DNA of 64,000 nucleotides, taken from assembly GCF_036014215.1 (NCBI RefSeq), contig NZ_CP107921.1:5897501-5961500 (forward strand). The letters are read 5' to 3'. The stretch is from Streptomyces sp. NBC_00440 (GTDB taxonomy: Bacteria; Actinomycetota; Actinomycetes; Streptomycetales; Streptomycetaceae). Position numbers and translations under genes: made by a program. Of the stretch, positions 34,665 through 42,665 are shown one piece after another. The first letter of the stretch is position 1. The number at the start of each line of letters is the position of its first letter. The notes beneath the pieces are model-generated. The model had not been told where the DNA came from, made no database searches, and worked only from the letters and a program-made list of their open reading frames with translations.

Positions 34665-34774
34665 GGGACGCCTCCAGGGACAGAGGGTCACCTCCTGCCC
34701 TTTGGTGGCACCGCCCGGTCCTGGCCGGGAGGGGCGCGGGGCGGCCCGGCTGCAAGCGGGGGGGTCGGGCCGTG

Positions 34775-34806
34775 CTCGGCACCTCAGTACCTCGGCACCT
34801 CAGTAC
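34775..34806 (+). repeat. Perfect 16-bp tandem duplication
   Basis: CTCGGCACCTCAGTAC occurs twice in tandem (34775-34790, 34791-34806), and a third partial copy CTCGG starts the adjoining hairpin. It lies downstream of the thioesterase gene. Confidence 0.85.
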
Positions 34807-34835
34807 CTCGGCCGAGGGGTCATCACTCGGCCGAG
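34807..34835. terminator. Bidirectional hairpin terminator CTCGGCCGAG x2
   Basis: Two copies of the self-complementary CTCGGCCGAG flank a 9-nt loop and form a 10-bp stem. It ends 2 nt before the TetR stop codon and lies between convergent genes. Confidence 0.7.
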
Positions 34836-34837
34836 CC

Positions 34838-35464
34838 TCAGTCGAGCCAGTGCAGCCGGCCGAGGCTGACCAGCCGCATCTGGCGCCGGGCCATGTCCCG
34901 CGCCCGCTCCGAGGCCTGCGGGCCGTCCTCCGCCGCCTCCAGCAGGACCGACGCGGTCATCACCATGTGATCCACATAGACGCCCGCCAGCATCAGCAGG
35001 TCGTCCTCGCTCCAGCCCTCGGACCGCGGCTCGCCCGCGAACGCGGCGGCCACCTCCCGCGTGAACAGCCGCAGTTGCTCCGCTATCGCCGCACGCACCG
35101 GCTGGACGCCCCCGTGCCGTTCGCGGGCGATGAACCGGACATGTGCGGGGTGTGTGTGGACCAGGGCGGCGATCAGGTCCACCGTGGTGCCGATCCGCAC
35201 CTCGCTGTCGCCGGTGTCCGCGAGCGTCGCGGCGATCAGCCCGTGCAGCGAGCCGAGGGTCTCCTCGACGAGTGAGACCCCGAGGTCGGCGGTGTCCCGG
35301 AAGTGCCGGTAGAAGGCCGTCGGCGCGACGCCCACCGCGCGCGTCACCTCGCGCAGGCCGAGGCTGGACAGGCTCTGCTCCTCCAGCAGCCCGAGTGCCG
35401 CGTCCAGGAGGGCCTGGCGGGTCTTCTGCTTCTGGGCCTGACGGATGCCCGCGGTGTGACTCAT
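34838..35464 (-). CDS. FabR/DesT-like TetR-family regulator
   Basis: One-component regulator of 208 residues. Its N-terminus, QAQKQKTRQALLDAALGLLEEQ followed by LREVTRAVGVAPTAFYRHFRDTADLG, closely resembles E. coli FabR and Pseudomonas DesT, which sense acyl-CoA saturation and control unsaturated fatty-acid genes. That similarity covers the DNA-binding domain, so the ligand assignment is inference. The ATG at 35464 is followed by MSHTAGIRQ; an earlier in-frame ATG (35545) lies in the operator. It is divergent from two tiny membrane-protein genes, with a 30-bp inverted repeat between, and converges with a thioesterase gene. Confidence 0.87.
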   Translation of the reverse strand: MSHTAGIRQAQKQKTRQALLDAALGLLEEQSLSSLGLREVTRAVGVAPTAFYRHFRDTADLGVSLVEETLGSLHGLIAATLADTGDSEVRIGTTVDLIAALVHTHPAHVRFIARERHGGVQPVRAAIAEQLRLFTREVAAAFAGEPRSEGWSEDDLLMLAGVYVDHMVMTASVLLEAAEDGPQASERARDMARRQMRLVSLGRLHWLD

Positions 35465-35516
35465 GCCATTCAGTAAACAACCGTTCTCCGTCGAAGGGAA
35501 GCGTAGACTCAGAGTC

Positions 35517-35546
35517 AGTGAACAGTCGTAATCACAATTGTTCACT
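35517..35546. promoter_or_regulatory. Operator: AGTGAACA-N14-TGTTCACT
   Basis: A perfect 8-bp dyad spans 30 bp in the divergent promoter region. Each half reads AGTGAACA followed by a related AT-rich stretch, suggesting two inverted dimer sites. It is the best candidate target of the FabR-like regulator and is strikingly AT-rich for this genome. Confidence 0.7.
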
Positions 35547-35593
35547 CAACCGATCTGGATGTGCGCCGAACCGGGCGCACCGAAAGGACAGTG

Positions 35594-35767
35594 ATGATTG
35601 CCCTCGTCGCGCTTCTCCTCGTCTTCGGAGTCGTGCTGGGTGCCGTGGCCCACTTCCCGCTCTCCGTGTCCCTGATCGCCGCGGCTGTCATCGGTGGCTG
35701 GCTCGCCGTGTTCGCCGTGCGCGAGCGCCTCGGTCGCGGGCGCCTCGCCGAGCGCATCGACAAGTAG
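35594..35767 (+). CDS. 57-residue two-helix membrane protein
   Basis: Tiny protein with two hydrophobic segments, IALVALLLVFGVVLGAVAHF and LSVSLIAAAVIGGWLAVFAV, and a basic C-terminal tail RERLGRGRLAERIDK. ATG 35594 is chosen because GAAAGGA lies 5 nt upstream; GTG 35561 would add a charged extension. I do not recognise the family. It is the first gene divergent from the FabR-like regulator and lies right of its operator, so it is a probable regulon member. The end of the gene is part of a 20-bp duplication (35747-35785) that runs past the stop codon. Confidence 0.75.
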   Translation: MIALVALLLVFGVVLGAVAHFPLSVSLIAAAVIGGWLAVFAVRERLGRGRLAERIDK

Positions 35768-35785
35768 CCGAGCGCCTCACCAAGG
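35747..35785 (+). repeat. 20-bp degenerate duplication spanning the stop codon
   Basis: GCCGAGCGCATCGACAAGTA (35747-35766) is followed directly by GCCGAGCGCCTCACCAAGG (35767-35785). The first copy encodes the last residues and part of the TAG stop of the 57-residue protein. Confidence 0.65.
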
Positions 35786-35816
35786 CCGGCGCCTCACCAC
35801 GTAAGGGAGCTGCATC

Positions 35817-36095
35817 ATGGAACTCACCGCATCAGCCCGCACCCGCATCCGGACCGGCACCCGGGACGCCGACGGCATGGCCGTCGCCTCGTTCGTGCTC
35901 GGTCTGCTGGGCCTGCTCGTCCTGAATCTCGTCCTCGGCCCCATAGCCATCGTGCTGGCCGGCCTCGCGCTCTGGCGCGGAACGGCCCGCCGCGGCCGTG
36001 CCCTCCTCGGCCTCGCACTCGGCGTGGCCGACCTGGTGGTCCTGGCCACCGTCTTCACTTCGAGCGGCGCCGTGATCTGGAACTTCGGCGGCTGA
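35817..36095 (+). CDS. DUF4190-like small membrane protein
   Basis: Protein of 92 residues with two predicted helices: GMAVASFVLGLLGLLVLNLVLGPIAIVLAGLALW and RGRALLGLALGVADLVVLATVF. The DUF4190 pattern (A-x-A-S-x-V-L-G-L-x-G then G-x-A-L-G-x-A-D) is visible. These proteins are common in Streptomyces and have no assigned function. AAGGGAG lies 7 nt before the ATG. It follows the 57-residue membrane protein by 49 bp on the same strand and is likely co-transcribed with it under the FabR-like regulator. Confidence 0.82.
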   Translation: MELTASARTRIRTGTRDADGMAVASFVLGLLGLLVLNLVLGPIAIVLAGLALWRGTARRGRALLGLALGVADLVVLATVFTSSGAVIWNFGG

Positions 36096-36151
36096 CCGGT
36101 CACCGGTCGCCCACCGGGGGACGCGCGGCGGGGAGCCCACCCCGGAACTCG

Positions 36152-36157
36152 TAGAAT
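36152..36157 (+). promoter_or_regulatory. -10 hexamer TAGAAT of the cysteine desulfurase gene
   Basis: TAGAAT ends 10 nt before the ATG at 36168, giving a very short or absent leader. No Shine-Dalgarno is visible. Confidence 0.5.
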
Positions 36158-36167
36158 CGTCGGCACC

Positions 36168-37331
36168 ATGGCTTACCTCGACCACGCTGCGACCACTCCC
36201 ATGCTTCCGGAGGCGGTCGAGGCGATGACCGCCCAGCTCACCGTCACCGGCAACGCCTCATCGCTGCACGCCGCCGGGCGACGGGCCCGGCGTACCGTCG
36301 AGGAAGCCCGGGAGGCTCTCGCGGAGTCGCTCGGCGCGCGCCCCAGCGAGGTGGTCTTCACCGCGGGCGGCACCGAGGCCGACAACCTCGCGGTCAAGGG
36401 TCTCTTCTGGGCTCGTCGTGACGCCGATCCGCGCAGGAACCGGGTGCTGGTGAGCCCGGTCGAGCACCACGCCGTCCTGGACGCCGTCGACTGGCTGGGC
36501 GAGCACGAGGGCGCGACGGTCGAGTACCTCCCGGTCGACGGCTACGGCCGGGTGCGCCCCGAATCCCTCCGCGAGGCGATCGAACGGAACCCGTCCGATG
36601 TCGCGCTCGCCACCGTGATGTGGGCCAACAACGAGATCGGCACGGTCATGCCGGTCCGTGAACTGGCCGATGTGGCAGCCGACTTCGACATTCCGCTGCA
36701 CGCCGACGCGGTGCAGGCGTACGGCCAGCTCCCGCTGGACTTCGCCGCGTCCGGCCTGGCCGCGATGACGGTGTCGGGCCACAAGATCGGCGGCCCCTAC
36801 GGCATCGGCGCCCTGCTGCTCGGCCGTGAGTACACACCGGTGCCTGTTCTGCACGGCGGGGGCCAGGAGCGCCACGTACGCTCCGGGACGCTGGACGCCC
36901 CGGCCATAGCCTCCTTCGCCGTGGCGGGAACGCTGGCCGCCGAACGGCGCGAGGTCTTCGCCCGCGAGATCGGCGCGCTGCGCGACGGACTGATCGCCGC
37001 GGTACGGTCCGCGGTCCCCACGGCGATCCTGGGCGGCGACCCGTCGGACCGCCTGCCCGCCAACGCCCACTTCACCTTCCCCGGCTGCGAGGGTGACTCG
37101 CTGCTGCTGCTCCTGGACGCCCAGGGCATCGCCTGCTCCACCGGCTCGGCCTGCACGGCGGGCGTGGCGCAGCCCAGCCACGTACTCCTGGCCACGGGTA
37201 CGGACCCCGATCTCGCCCGCGGCACCCTGCGGTTCTCCCTCGGGCACACCTCGACCGAGGCGGATGTGGCGGCGGTGGCGGAGGCGATCGGCCCGGCGGT
37301 GGAGCGGGCCCGGTCGGCCGGACTGAGCTGA
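36168..37331 (+). CDS. Cysteine desulfurase (NifS/IscS-like)
   Basis: PLP enzyme of 387 residues that removes sulfur from cysteine as a protein-bound persulfide. Motifs run [53 protein letters not shown], the PLP lysine Lys206 in [11 protein letters not shown], and the persulfide-forming Cys329 in [18 protein letters not shown]. The neighbourhood has MnmA two genes on, so the likely physiological product is sulfur for tRNA 2-thiouridine, though general Fe-S or thiamine roles are possible. It is separated from MnmA by an opposite-strand amidase gene. The 3' end overlaps a degenerate repeat array. Confidence 0.94.
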   Translation: MAYLDHAATTPMLPEAVEAMTAQLTVTGNASSLHAAGRRARRTVEEAREALAESLGARPSEVVFTAGGTEADNLAVKGLFWARRDADPRRNRVLVSPVEHHAVLDAVDWLGEHEGATVEYLPVDGYGRVRPESLREAIERNPSDVALATVMWANNEIGTVMPVRELADVAADFDIPLHADAVQAYGQLPLDFAASGLAAMTVSGHKIGGPYGIGALLLGREYTPVPVLHGGGQERHVRSGTLDAPAIASFAVAGTLAAERREVFAREIGALRDGLIAAVRSAVPTAILGGDPSDRLPANAHFTFPGCEGDSLLLLLDAQGIACSTGSACTAGVAQPSHVLLATGTDPDLARGTLRFSLGHTSTEADVAAVAEAIGPAVERARSAGLS

Positions 37332-37422
37332 GGCGGGACTGACCGCTGGGCCGGGTCGGGCTGAGTGCTGAGCTGGGCCGGACCGAGCTGAGGCGGAACT
37401 GAGGCGGGCTGAGCTGAGGCGG
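37325..37422 (+). repeat. Degenerate array of GAGCTGAGGCGG units from the desulfurase stop codon
   Basis: GAGCTGAGGCGG occurs at 37325-37336 (spanning the TGA stop), 37385-37396 and 37411-37422, with partial copies such as ACTGAGGCGG near 37398 and GCTGAG-rich spacers between. It is another array whose first copy is a gene's own 3' end. Confidence 0.65.
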
Positions 37423-37498
37423 ACGCTGCACGGTCCGCACCGGGCCTTCACGGTCCGGGACCGCGACCGACCTCTCGTTACTGTCCGGGCCGGCCCCG

Positions 37499-38149
37499 TT
37501 ACGTTCCGGACCGCTCCCGCGCCTTTCGCACCAGCCGTACGTACCAGGCCCAGTCCCAGTAGGGCCCCGGGTCCGTGTGGTCGGCCCCCGGGACCTCCAC
37601 GTGCCCGATGATGTGCTGCCGGTCCACGGGTATCCCGTACCGCGTGCAGATGTCCGCGGTCAGCCGCGCGGACGACCGGTACATGGCGTCCGTGAACGAC
37701 GATGCCCGGTCCACGAACCCCTCGTGCTCTATCCCGATGCTGCGTTCGTTGTAGGCGCGGTTGCCCGCGTGGAACGCCACGTCCAGCTCCCGGACCGTCT
37801 GCGCCAGCTTTCCGTCCCGTCGCACGACATAGTGCGCGGCGGCCGCGTGGGCCGGGTCGGCGAAGACCCTGAGCGCCATCGCGTAACTGCCCTGGACGGT
37901 ATGGATGACGACCCGGTCGATCGCATAGTCATGGGGCCGGTCGGCCGGCCGGTAGTTGGCCGGGGAGGCCGCGGCCCACTGGGCCCCGGCGAAATCCACT
38001 GCCCCGTTCTCGTGCGGCTTCCCGCCGCCGGACAGGTGGTCCCACACACCCCTGCCCAACGCCGCCGCACCCGCCGCGGCGCCCAGCCCGCCGATCAGCA
38101 GGGTCCGCCTGCCCACGTGCCGGTCCCTGTCGCCGCCCGTACCTTCCAT
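37499..38149 (-). CDS. Tat-exported N-acetylmuramoyl-L-alanine amidase (Amidase_2)
   Basis: Peptidoglycan amidase of 216 residues. The N-terminus has [20 protein letters not shown], a Tat-type twin-arginine signal. The amidase_2 domain shows the first zinc His in [30 protein letters not shown], the conserved [11 protein letters not shown] and, near the end, [24 protein letters not shown], where His-x...-Asp replaces the usual His/Cys zinc-ligand pair, as in many actinobacterial members. It sits on the opposite strand between the desulfurase and mnmA. GAGG lies 6 nt before the ATG. It should act on envelope peptidoglycan. Confidence 0.9.
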   Translation of the reverse strand: MEGTGGDRDRHVGRRTLLIGGLGAAAGAAALGRGVWDHLSGGGKPHENGAVDFAGAQWAAASPANYRPADRPHDYAIDRVVIHTVQGSYAMALRVFADPAHAAAAHYVVRRDGKLAQTVRELDVAFHAGNRAYNERSIGIEHEGFVDRASSFTDAMYRSSARLTADICTRYGIPVDRQHIIGHVEVPGADHTDPGPYWDWAWYVRLVRKARERSGT

Positions 38150-38195
38150 ATGTGCCTCAACGCATCCGTGCGAGCGCGGGATTCCCCCGTGCCCG

Positions 38196-38201
38196 TACCC
38201 T
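38196..38201 (+). promoter_or_regulatory. -10 hexamer TACCCT of mnmA
   Basis: TACCCT ends 9 nt before the ATG at 38211. No Shine-Dalgarno is present, so the transcript is probably leaderless or nearly so. Confidence 0.45.
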
Positions 38202-38210
38202 GGTACGGCT

Positions 38211-39485
38211 ATGACTCAGACACCCCAGAGCCCCCGCCCCCGTCCCCTCCGGGTACTGGCCGCGATGTCCGGCGGTGTGGACTCCGCCGTGGCCGCCGCC
38301 CGTGCCGCCGAGGCCGGACACGATGTGACCGGTGTGCACCTGGCGCTCTCCGCCAACCCGCAGTCGTTCCGCACCGGCGCGCGTGGCTGCTGCACCATCG
38401 AGGACTCCCGCGACGCCCGTCGTGCGGCGGACGTCATCGGCATCCCCTTCTACATCTGGGACCTGGCCGAGCGGTTCCGTGAGGACGTCGTGGATGACTT
38501 CGTCGCGGAGTACGAGGCCGGACGCACCCCCAACCCGTGTCTGCGCTGCAACGAGAAGATCAAGTTCGCGGCGCTCCTCGACAAGGCTCTCGCCCTCGGC
38601 TTCGACGCGGTCTGCACCGGCCACTACGCCACGGTCGTCCTCAACGAGGACGGCTCACGCGAGATGCACCGGGCCTCCGACATGGCCAAGGACCAGTCGT
38701 ACGTCCTCGGGGTGCTGGACGAGCGCCAGCTCGCGCACGCCATGTTCCCGCTCGGTGACACTCTGACCACGAAGGACGAGATCCGGGCCGAGGCCGAGCG
38801 GCGGGGCCTGGCCGTCGCCAAGAAGCCCGACAGCCACGACATCTGCTTCATCGCCGACGGCGACACCCAGGGCTTCCTCGCCGCACGCCTCGGCGGCAAG
38901 GCAGAGGGCGACATCGTCGACGAGTCCGGTACGAAGGTCGGCAGCCACGAAGGCGCCTTCGGCTTCACCATCGGCCAGCGCAAGGGGCTGCGCATCGGCC
39001 ACCCGGCCGCGGACGGCAAGCCGCGCTACGTCCTCGACATCTCCCCGGTGAACAACACCGTGACGGTGGGGCCGGTCGAGGCCCTGGACGTCACCGCGCT
39101 CACCGCGATCAAGCCCCGCTGGTGCGGCGACGCCCCGGCCGGGGCCGGGACGTACACCGCCCAGCTGCGTGCGCACGGCGGCGAGACGCCGGTGATCGCC
39201 GAGCTGGTGGGCGGCACCCTCAACGTCACGTTCGACGAGCCGGTACGCGGCGTGGCACCCGGCCAGGCGATCGTGCTCTACGACGGCACACGCGTCGTCG
39301 GCTCGGCAACCATCGCCACAACGGACCGGGCAGCCAGGACCACACCGCCCCGGGAGACCGGGGCGACCACGTCCGGTGCCGCCGGGTCCGAGACAGCCGC
39401 GCCTCGGACCACTGCGTCTCGGACCACCGCTCCTCAGACCACCGCTCCTCAGACCACTGCTTCTCAGACCACTTCGGTGTCGTAG
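38211..39485 (+). CDS. mnmA: tRNA-specific 2-thiouridylase MnmA
   Basis: Enzyme of 424 residues that thiolates U34 of Lys, Glu and Gln tRNAs. The PP-loop [15 protein letters not shown] (from Ser20), the catalytic pair Cys110 (TPNPCLRCN) and Cys212 ([11 protein letters not shown]), [25 protein letters not shown] and [13 protein letters not shown] are all present. The family averages 360-380 residues; here a Thr/Ala tail encoded by 15-bp repeats adds about 50. Sulfur may come from the desulfurase at 36168. The last 22 bp overlap the antisense DUF427 gene. The start appears leaderless; the frame stays open upstream only as an amidase shadow. Confidence 0.96.
   Translation: MTQTPQSPRPRPLRVLAAMSGGVDSAVAAARAAEAGHDVTGVHLALSANPQSFRTGARGCCTIEDSRDARRAADVIGIPFYIWDLAERFREDVVDDFVAEYEAGRTPNPCLRCNEKIKFAALLDKALALGFDAVCTGHYATVVLNEDGSREMHRASDMAKDQSYVLGVLDERQLAHAMFPLGDTLTTKDEIRAEAERRGLAVAKKPDSHDICFIADGDTQGFLAARLGGKAEGDIVDESGTKVGSHEGAFGFTIGQRKGLRIGHPAADGKPRYVLDISPVNNTVTVGPVEALDVTALTAIKPRWCGDAPAGAGTYTAQLRAHGGETPVIAELVGGTLNVTFDEPVRGVAPGQAIVLYDGTRVVGSATIATTDRAARTTPPRETGATTSGAAGSETAAPRTTASRTTAPQTTAPQTTASQTTSVS
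39408..39467 (+). repeat. 15-bp coding minisatellite in the mnmA tail, four copies
   Basis: Units ACC-ACN-GCN-NCT-CNG at 39408, 39423, 39438 and 39453 encode [15 protein letters not shown] and TTASQ; the next unit (TTSVS) carries the stop. The two central units are identical. Confidence 0.85.
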
Positions 39486-39787
39486 AAGCAGAAGTGATCC
39501 TTGATCTGGGCGACTTGGGCCAGCGGCTCCGGGTACGCCCAGACAAGATCGGCTGCTTCGGGCAGCGACCAGTAGGACGCGTCGCCCTTGAAGGGACAGT
39601 GGGTGTGCGTGTCCGAGGGGGTCAGCAGCTCGGTGTGCACGTCCTCCGGCGGGAGGTAGTAGCGCACCGGGAGCCCTGTCTCGTGCAGCAGCAGGGGCCG
39701 ACGGCTCTCCGCCAGGACCCGGCCCTCGCGGACCACCCGTACATGCTCGGTACCTTGCTCGATGGTGATGCGATGTCCAGTCGTCAT
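39464..39787 (-). CDS. DUF427 family protein
   Basis: Small protein of 107 residues matching the DUF427 fold: [36 protein letters not shown], then [17 protein letters not shown] and [26 protein letters not shown]. The conserved THCPFKG-ASYW and the closing FYDTEV are typical. No function is established; the fold resembles a small tandem beta-tent domain. No signal peptide. Its 3' end overlaps mnmA antisense by 22 bp, in the region of the mnmA repeat tail. The ATG is followed by GAC-like spacing without a clear ribosome binding site. Confidence 0.88.
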   Translation of the reverse strand: MTTGHRITIEQGTEHVRVVREGRVLAESRRPLLLHETGLPVRYYLPPEDVHTELLTPSDTHTHCPFKGDASYWSLPEAADLVWAYPEPLAQVAQIKDHFCFYDTEVV

Positions 39788-39836
39788 ATGTGATTCAGCG
39801 CATCCGGGCCGGAACTTCTTCCCTGCGGGCTGCCTC

Positions 39837-39842
39837 TACCGT
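39837..39842 (+). promoter_or_regulatory. -10 hexamer TACCGT (leaderless)
   Basis: TACCGT ends 6 nt before the ATG at 39849, and no Shine-Dalgarno is present. Confidence 0.55.
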
Positions 39843-39848
39843 GGACGC

Positions 39849-40388
39849 ATGAATATCTGTGTCTTCCTCTCCGCCGCCGATCTCGACGAGCGCTACACCC
39901 GTCCCGCCCGTGAATTCGCCGAACTGCTCGGCAGGGGAGGCCACACCCTGGTCTGGGGTGGCTCGGAGAGCGGACTGATGAAGGTGGTGGCCGACGCCGT
40001 ACAGGAGACCGGCGGACGGCTCGTCGGGGTGTCGGTGGACTTCCTCGCGGCCAAGGCCCGTACCGACGCGGACGAAATGGTGATTGCCTCCGATCTGGCC
40101 GAACGCAAGGCGCTGCTGCTCGCCAAGTCCGACGCGGTTGTGATCATGGTGGGCGGCACCGGCACGCTCGACGAGGCCACCGAGATCCTTGAGCTGAAGA
40201 AGCACGGGAAGACCGCGAAGCCGGTGGTGCTGCTGAACACGGCCGGCTTCTACGACGGTCTGAAGCAGCAGTTCCAGCGGATGGAGGATGAGGGGTTCCT
40301 GCCCGTTCCCCTCACTGACCTGGTCTTGTTCGCCGAGGACGGGGTGGCCGCGCTGGCGTACCTGGAGGAGTCGCAGGGCGTCCAGTAG
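39849..40388 (+). CDS. LOG-family (TIGR00730-like) Rossmann protein with altered motif
   Basis: Protein of 179 residues resembling cytokinin phosphoribohydrolase-type LOG proteins: ICVFLSAADLDERYTRPAREFAELLG, HTLVWGGSESGLMKVVADAVQETGGRLVGVS and VIMVGGTGTLDEATEILELK. The family signature PGGxGTxxE is present as VGGTGTLDE, with Val for the first Pro; the G-x-G-T and Glu are kept, so nucleotide binding may persist. True LOG proteins cleave N6-modified AMP; here the base specificity is unknown. It is divergent from DUF427 and the start appears leaderless. The SDR gene follows 16 bp downstream on the same strand. Confidence 0.85.
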   Translation: MNICVFLSAADLDERYTRPAREFAELLGRGGHTLVWGGSESGLMKVVADAVQETGGRLVGVSVDFLAAKARTDADEMVIASDLAERKALLLAKSDAVVIMVGGTGTLDEATEILELKKHGKTAKPVVLLNTAGFYDGLKQQFQRMEDEGFLPVPLTDLVLFAEDGVAALAYLEESQGVQ

Positions 40389-40404
40389 TGCGACGATGGG
40401 GCCC

Positions 40405-41094
40405 ATGGCTACACATGTGATCACTGGTGCTGGTTCCGGCATCGGCGCGGCCGTCGCGCGCCGCCTCCATGAGCGCGGCGACCACCTCGTCATCGTGGCG
40501 CGCGACACGGGGCGCGCCAAGGAACTGGCGGGACGCTTCCCCGGCGCGGAAACGCTCGTCGCCGACCTGGCGAATCCCGACCGCATCTCCTGGGCGCTCG
40601 GCAAGCAGACGATGCCGGAGCAGGTCGACTCGCTGCTGCACATCGCGGGCATCGTCGACCTCTCTCCCGTCGCGGAACTGCGCCCCCCGACCTGGCACCA
40701 GCAGCTCAACACCAACCTCATCGCGCCGGCCGAGCTGACCCGGCTGATGCTGCCCCAACTGCGCGCCGTCCGCGGCCAGGTCGTCTTCGTCAACTCCGGC
40801 GCCGGCCTCAACGCCCATGCGGAGTGGGGCGCTTACGCCGCCGCCAAGCACGGCCTGAAGGCCCTGGCCGACGCCCTGCGCCAGGAGGAGCACGCGAACG
40901 GTGTCCGGGTCACGTCCGTCTACCCGGGCCGCACGGCGAGTCCCATGCAAGCCAAGATCCACTCGCAGGAGGGCAAGGAGTACCGGCCGGAAGGCCTGAT
41001 CGACCCCGAGTCGGTCGCCACGACCATCCTGACGTCCCTGGACCTCCCGCGCGACGCGGAGATCAACGACGTGACGGTCCGGGCGGGAAGCTGA
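40405..41094 (+). CDS. Short-chain dehydrogenase/reductase
   Basis: NAD(P)-dependent oxidoreductase of 229 residues with the Rossmann motif HVITGAGSGIGAAVARRL (TGxxxGIG), NNAG-equivalent HIAGIVDLS, catalytic Ser in VVFVNSGAGLNA, and Tyr/Lys in WGAYAAAKHGLKALAD. A PGRTASPM loop follows. Arg residues after the second strand (VARDTGRAK) favour NADPH. The substrate cannot be inferred. It lies 16 bp after the LOG-like gene and is probably cotranscribed. ATG 40405 is used; ATG 40396 would add three residues. A GC-rich hairpin at 41111-41130 closes the unit. Confidence 0.9.
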   Translation: MATHVITGAGSGIGAAVARRLHERGDHLVIVARDTGRAKELAGRFPGAETLVADLANPDRISWALGKQTMPEQVDSLLHIAGIVDLSPVAELRPPTWHQQLNTNLIAPAELTRLMLPQLRAVRGQVVFVNSGAGLNAHAEWGAYAAAKHGLKALADALRQEEHANGVRVTSVYPGRTASPMQAKIHSQEGKEYRPEGLIDPESVATTILTSLDLPRDAEINDVTVRAGS

Positions 41095-41110
41095 CGGCAG
41101 GGGCAGGGGC

Positions 41111-41130
41111 AGGAGCGGGCGGGCGCTCCT
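41111..41130 (+). terminator. Short hairpin AGGAGCG-N6-CGCTCCT
   Basis: A 7-bp perfect stem with a 6-nt loop begins 17 nt after the SDR stop, directly after a GGCAGG-type repeat. There is no long U-tract; it also lies 64 bp from the convergent gene. Confidence 0.55.
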
Positions 41131-41193
41131 TCTGGTCGGCCATGGCCGGTCGGATCGACACTGCCGATCGTCCGCGACCGACCCTGCCGGGCG

Positions 41194-42567
41194 CTATTCC
41201 GCCAGGGTGACCTGGTCCTCGGGAGAGACCAGGAAGCCGCTCAAGCCGACCCTGACCACGCCGTACTTCGCTCCGAGGACGGCCATCATGCCCACATCGA
41301 GGTCGTCCGGATTCCCGTAGAGGGAATCGGGCAGCTCGGTTCGGTGCAGCTCGTGACCGGTCCGTGCGTCCAGGACGAGCAGTTGCGCCGAACCATGAGT
41401 CTTCTTCTGCTTCGCCTTCGCCGATGGCTGGTACTGCGGTATGTACACCCGGTTGTCGGCCGTCCGGGGGAGCCCCAGTTCGCTCCCCTTGTCCGCCTTC
41501 ACGGTCCAGAGAGCCTTGCTGCTGCTGTCGTTGCTCACCTGCCGTGCGGTGAATGAGGTGTCGTCGGCGGAGCTGAGAATGACCATGCCGTCACTTATGG
41601 CGCGCAGATCCAGGTGGTGCGCGAGGAAGGCCGAGTGGGTCCGGGGCCGCGCCCCCGACACATCCACCGTGACCAGGGAGCCGACAGGCGTCAGGGTGAC
41701 CAGGGTGTGGTCCCCGAGACGTCCGTAGTCGAGATACGGATCCTGGAGGTGCCAGCGGGACCGGCCGCTGGCCGGATCCACTCCGTACAGCCCGTCCAGC
41801 GATCCGGAGCAGTCGGTGGCGTCGAATGCCTCGGTCCCCGACAGATCCAGCGGTGGCCGATGGTCCCATCCCCTGCATCCCTTGGGCGGTGCGATGGACC
41901 AGAGTTGCTTTCCGCTGCGACCGGACAGGCCGATCAACCGGTCCCGCTGGTTGATGATCACGGTGTTCGCGGACGGCCAGACTCTGTCTCCGGAATCCCG
42001 CACCTTCCCTGCCACCTTCGTGTGCCAGCGGGGCTTGCCGCTGTGCAGGTCCACCGAGACCGCGAGTCCGTCCTCGTACCAGAGGACGACGGCGCCGCTG
42101 ACGACGGACTCCGAAATCAGAGCGGTCTTCTCGCGCCCGTAATGCCAGTAGGTCCGGTCGGTACGGACGTTGTCCGCCGCTATGCCGTTGTCCCGCTCGT
42201 GCAGAACCAGGCCGCCGACGACACCCACCGGGGCGCCGGAACCACTCGGCAGTACGCGGTCCGGCCGCTCGGGTGCGGCGGTGCCGAGTGCGCTGGGGAA
42301 GGAGCCGTGCGTGCCGCTGATTTGCTCGTGGTAGCGGGTGAGGTACTTGTATGTCTGCCAGCCACCGGTCGCGAGGGCCAGCACGGTCACGACGGTGACC
42401 AGCTTGATCCATCTGGCATGAATCCAGGCAGCCGAGGCGCGCGCCGACTCGGCCGGAGTCCGCCGTATCCGCGGAACGGCGTACTGACCCCTCGAAGGGG
42501 GCCCCGAATCGGCCTCCGTGTCACTGCCGCCGGAATTCCATGTCCAGCCGTCCAGCCGGTCCTTCAT
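41194..42567 (-). CDS. Membrane-anchored PQQ-like beta-propeller protein
   Basis: Protein of 457 residues: a cytoplasmic N-terminal segment (about 1-52), one transmembrane helix KLVTVVTVLALATGGWQTYK, and a large outside domain of PQQ-like propeller blades. Blade signatures include SGKPRWHTKVAGK, GRSGKQLWSIAPPKGCRG, DPASGRSRWHLQDP, SSSKALWTVKADKG and DARTGHELHRTELP. No PQQ-binding dehydrogenase residues stand out, so a scaffold or sensor role is as likely as enzymatic. The extracellular part contains a Cys pair that could be disulfide bonded. GGGGGAG lies 4-5 nt before the ATG. It is divergent from the methionine-synthase-like gene and convergent with the SDR. Confidence 0.85.
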   Translation of the reverse strand: MKDRLDGWTWNSGGSDTEADSGPPSRGQYAVPRIRRTPAESARASAAWIHARWIKLVTVVTVLALATGGWQTYKYLTRYHEQISGTHGSFPSALGTAAPERPDRVLPSGSGAPVGVVGGLVLHERDNGIAADNVRTDRTYWHYGREKTALISESVVSGAVVLWYEDGLAVSVDLHSGKPRWHTKVAGKVRDSGDRVWPSANTVIINQRDRLIGLSGRSGKQLWSIAPPKGCRGWDHRPPLDLSGTEAFDATDCSGSLDGLYGVDPASGRSRWHLQDPYLDYGRLGDHTLVTLTPVGSLVTVDVSGARPRTHSAFLAHHLDLRAISDGMVILSSADDTSFTARQVSNDSSSKALWTVKADKGSELGLPRTADNRVYIPQYQPSAKAKQKKTHGSAQLLVLDARTGHELHRTELPDSLYGNPDDLDVGMMAVLGAKYGVVRVGLSGFLVSPEDQVTLAE

Positions 42568-42653
42568 CGGTCTCCCCCTCGAAGTCCGTCCGCGATGGTG
42601 TTCCTCGATACATACACCGTCCGGGCCGCCCCGGTTCCGCCCGGGCCCTCTCG

Positions 42654-42659
42654 TACCCT
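42654..42659 (+). promoter_or_regulatory. -10 hexamer TACCCT (leaderless)
   Basis: TACCCT ends 6 nt before the GTG at 42666. No Shine-Dalgarno is present. Confidence 0.55.
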
Positions 42660-42665
42660 TCGGGG

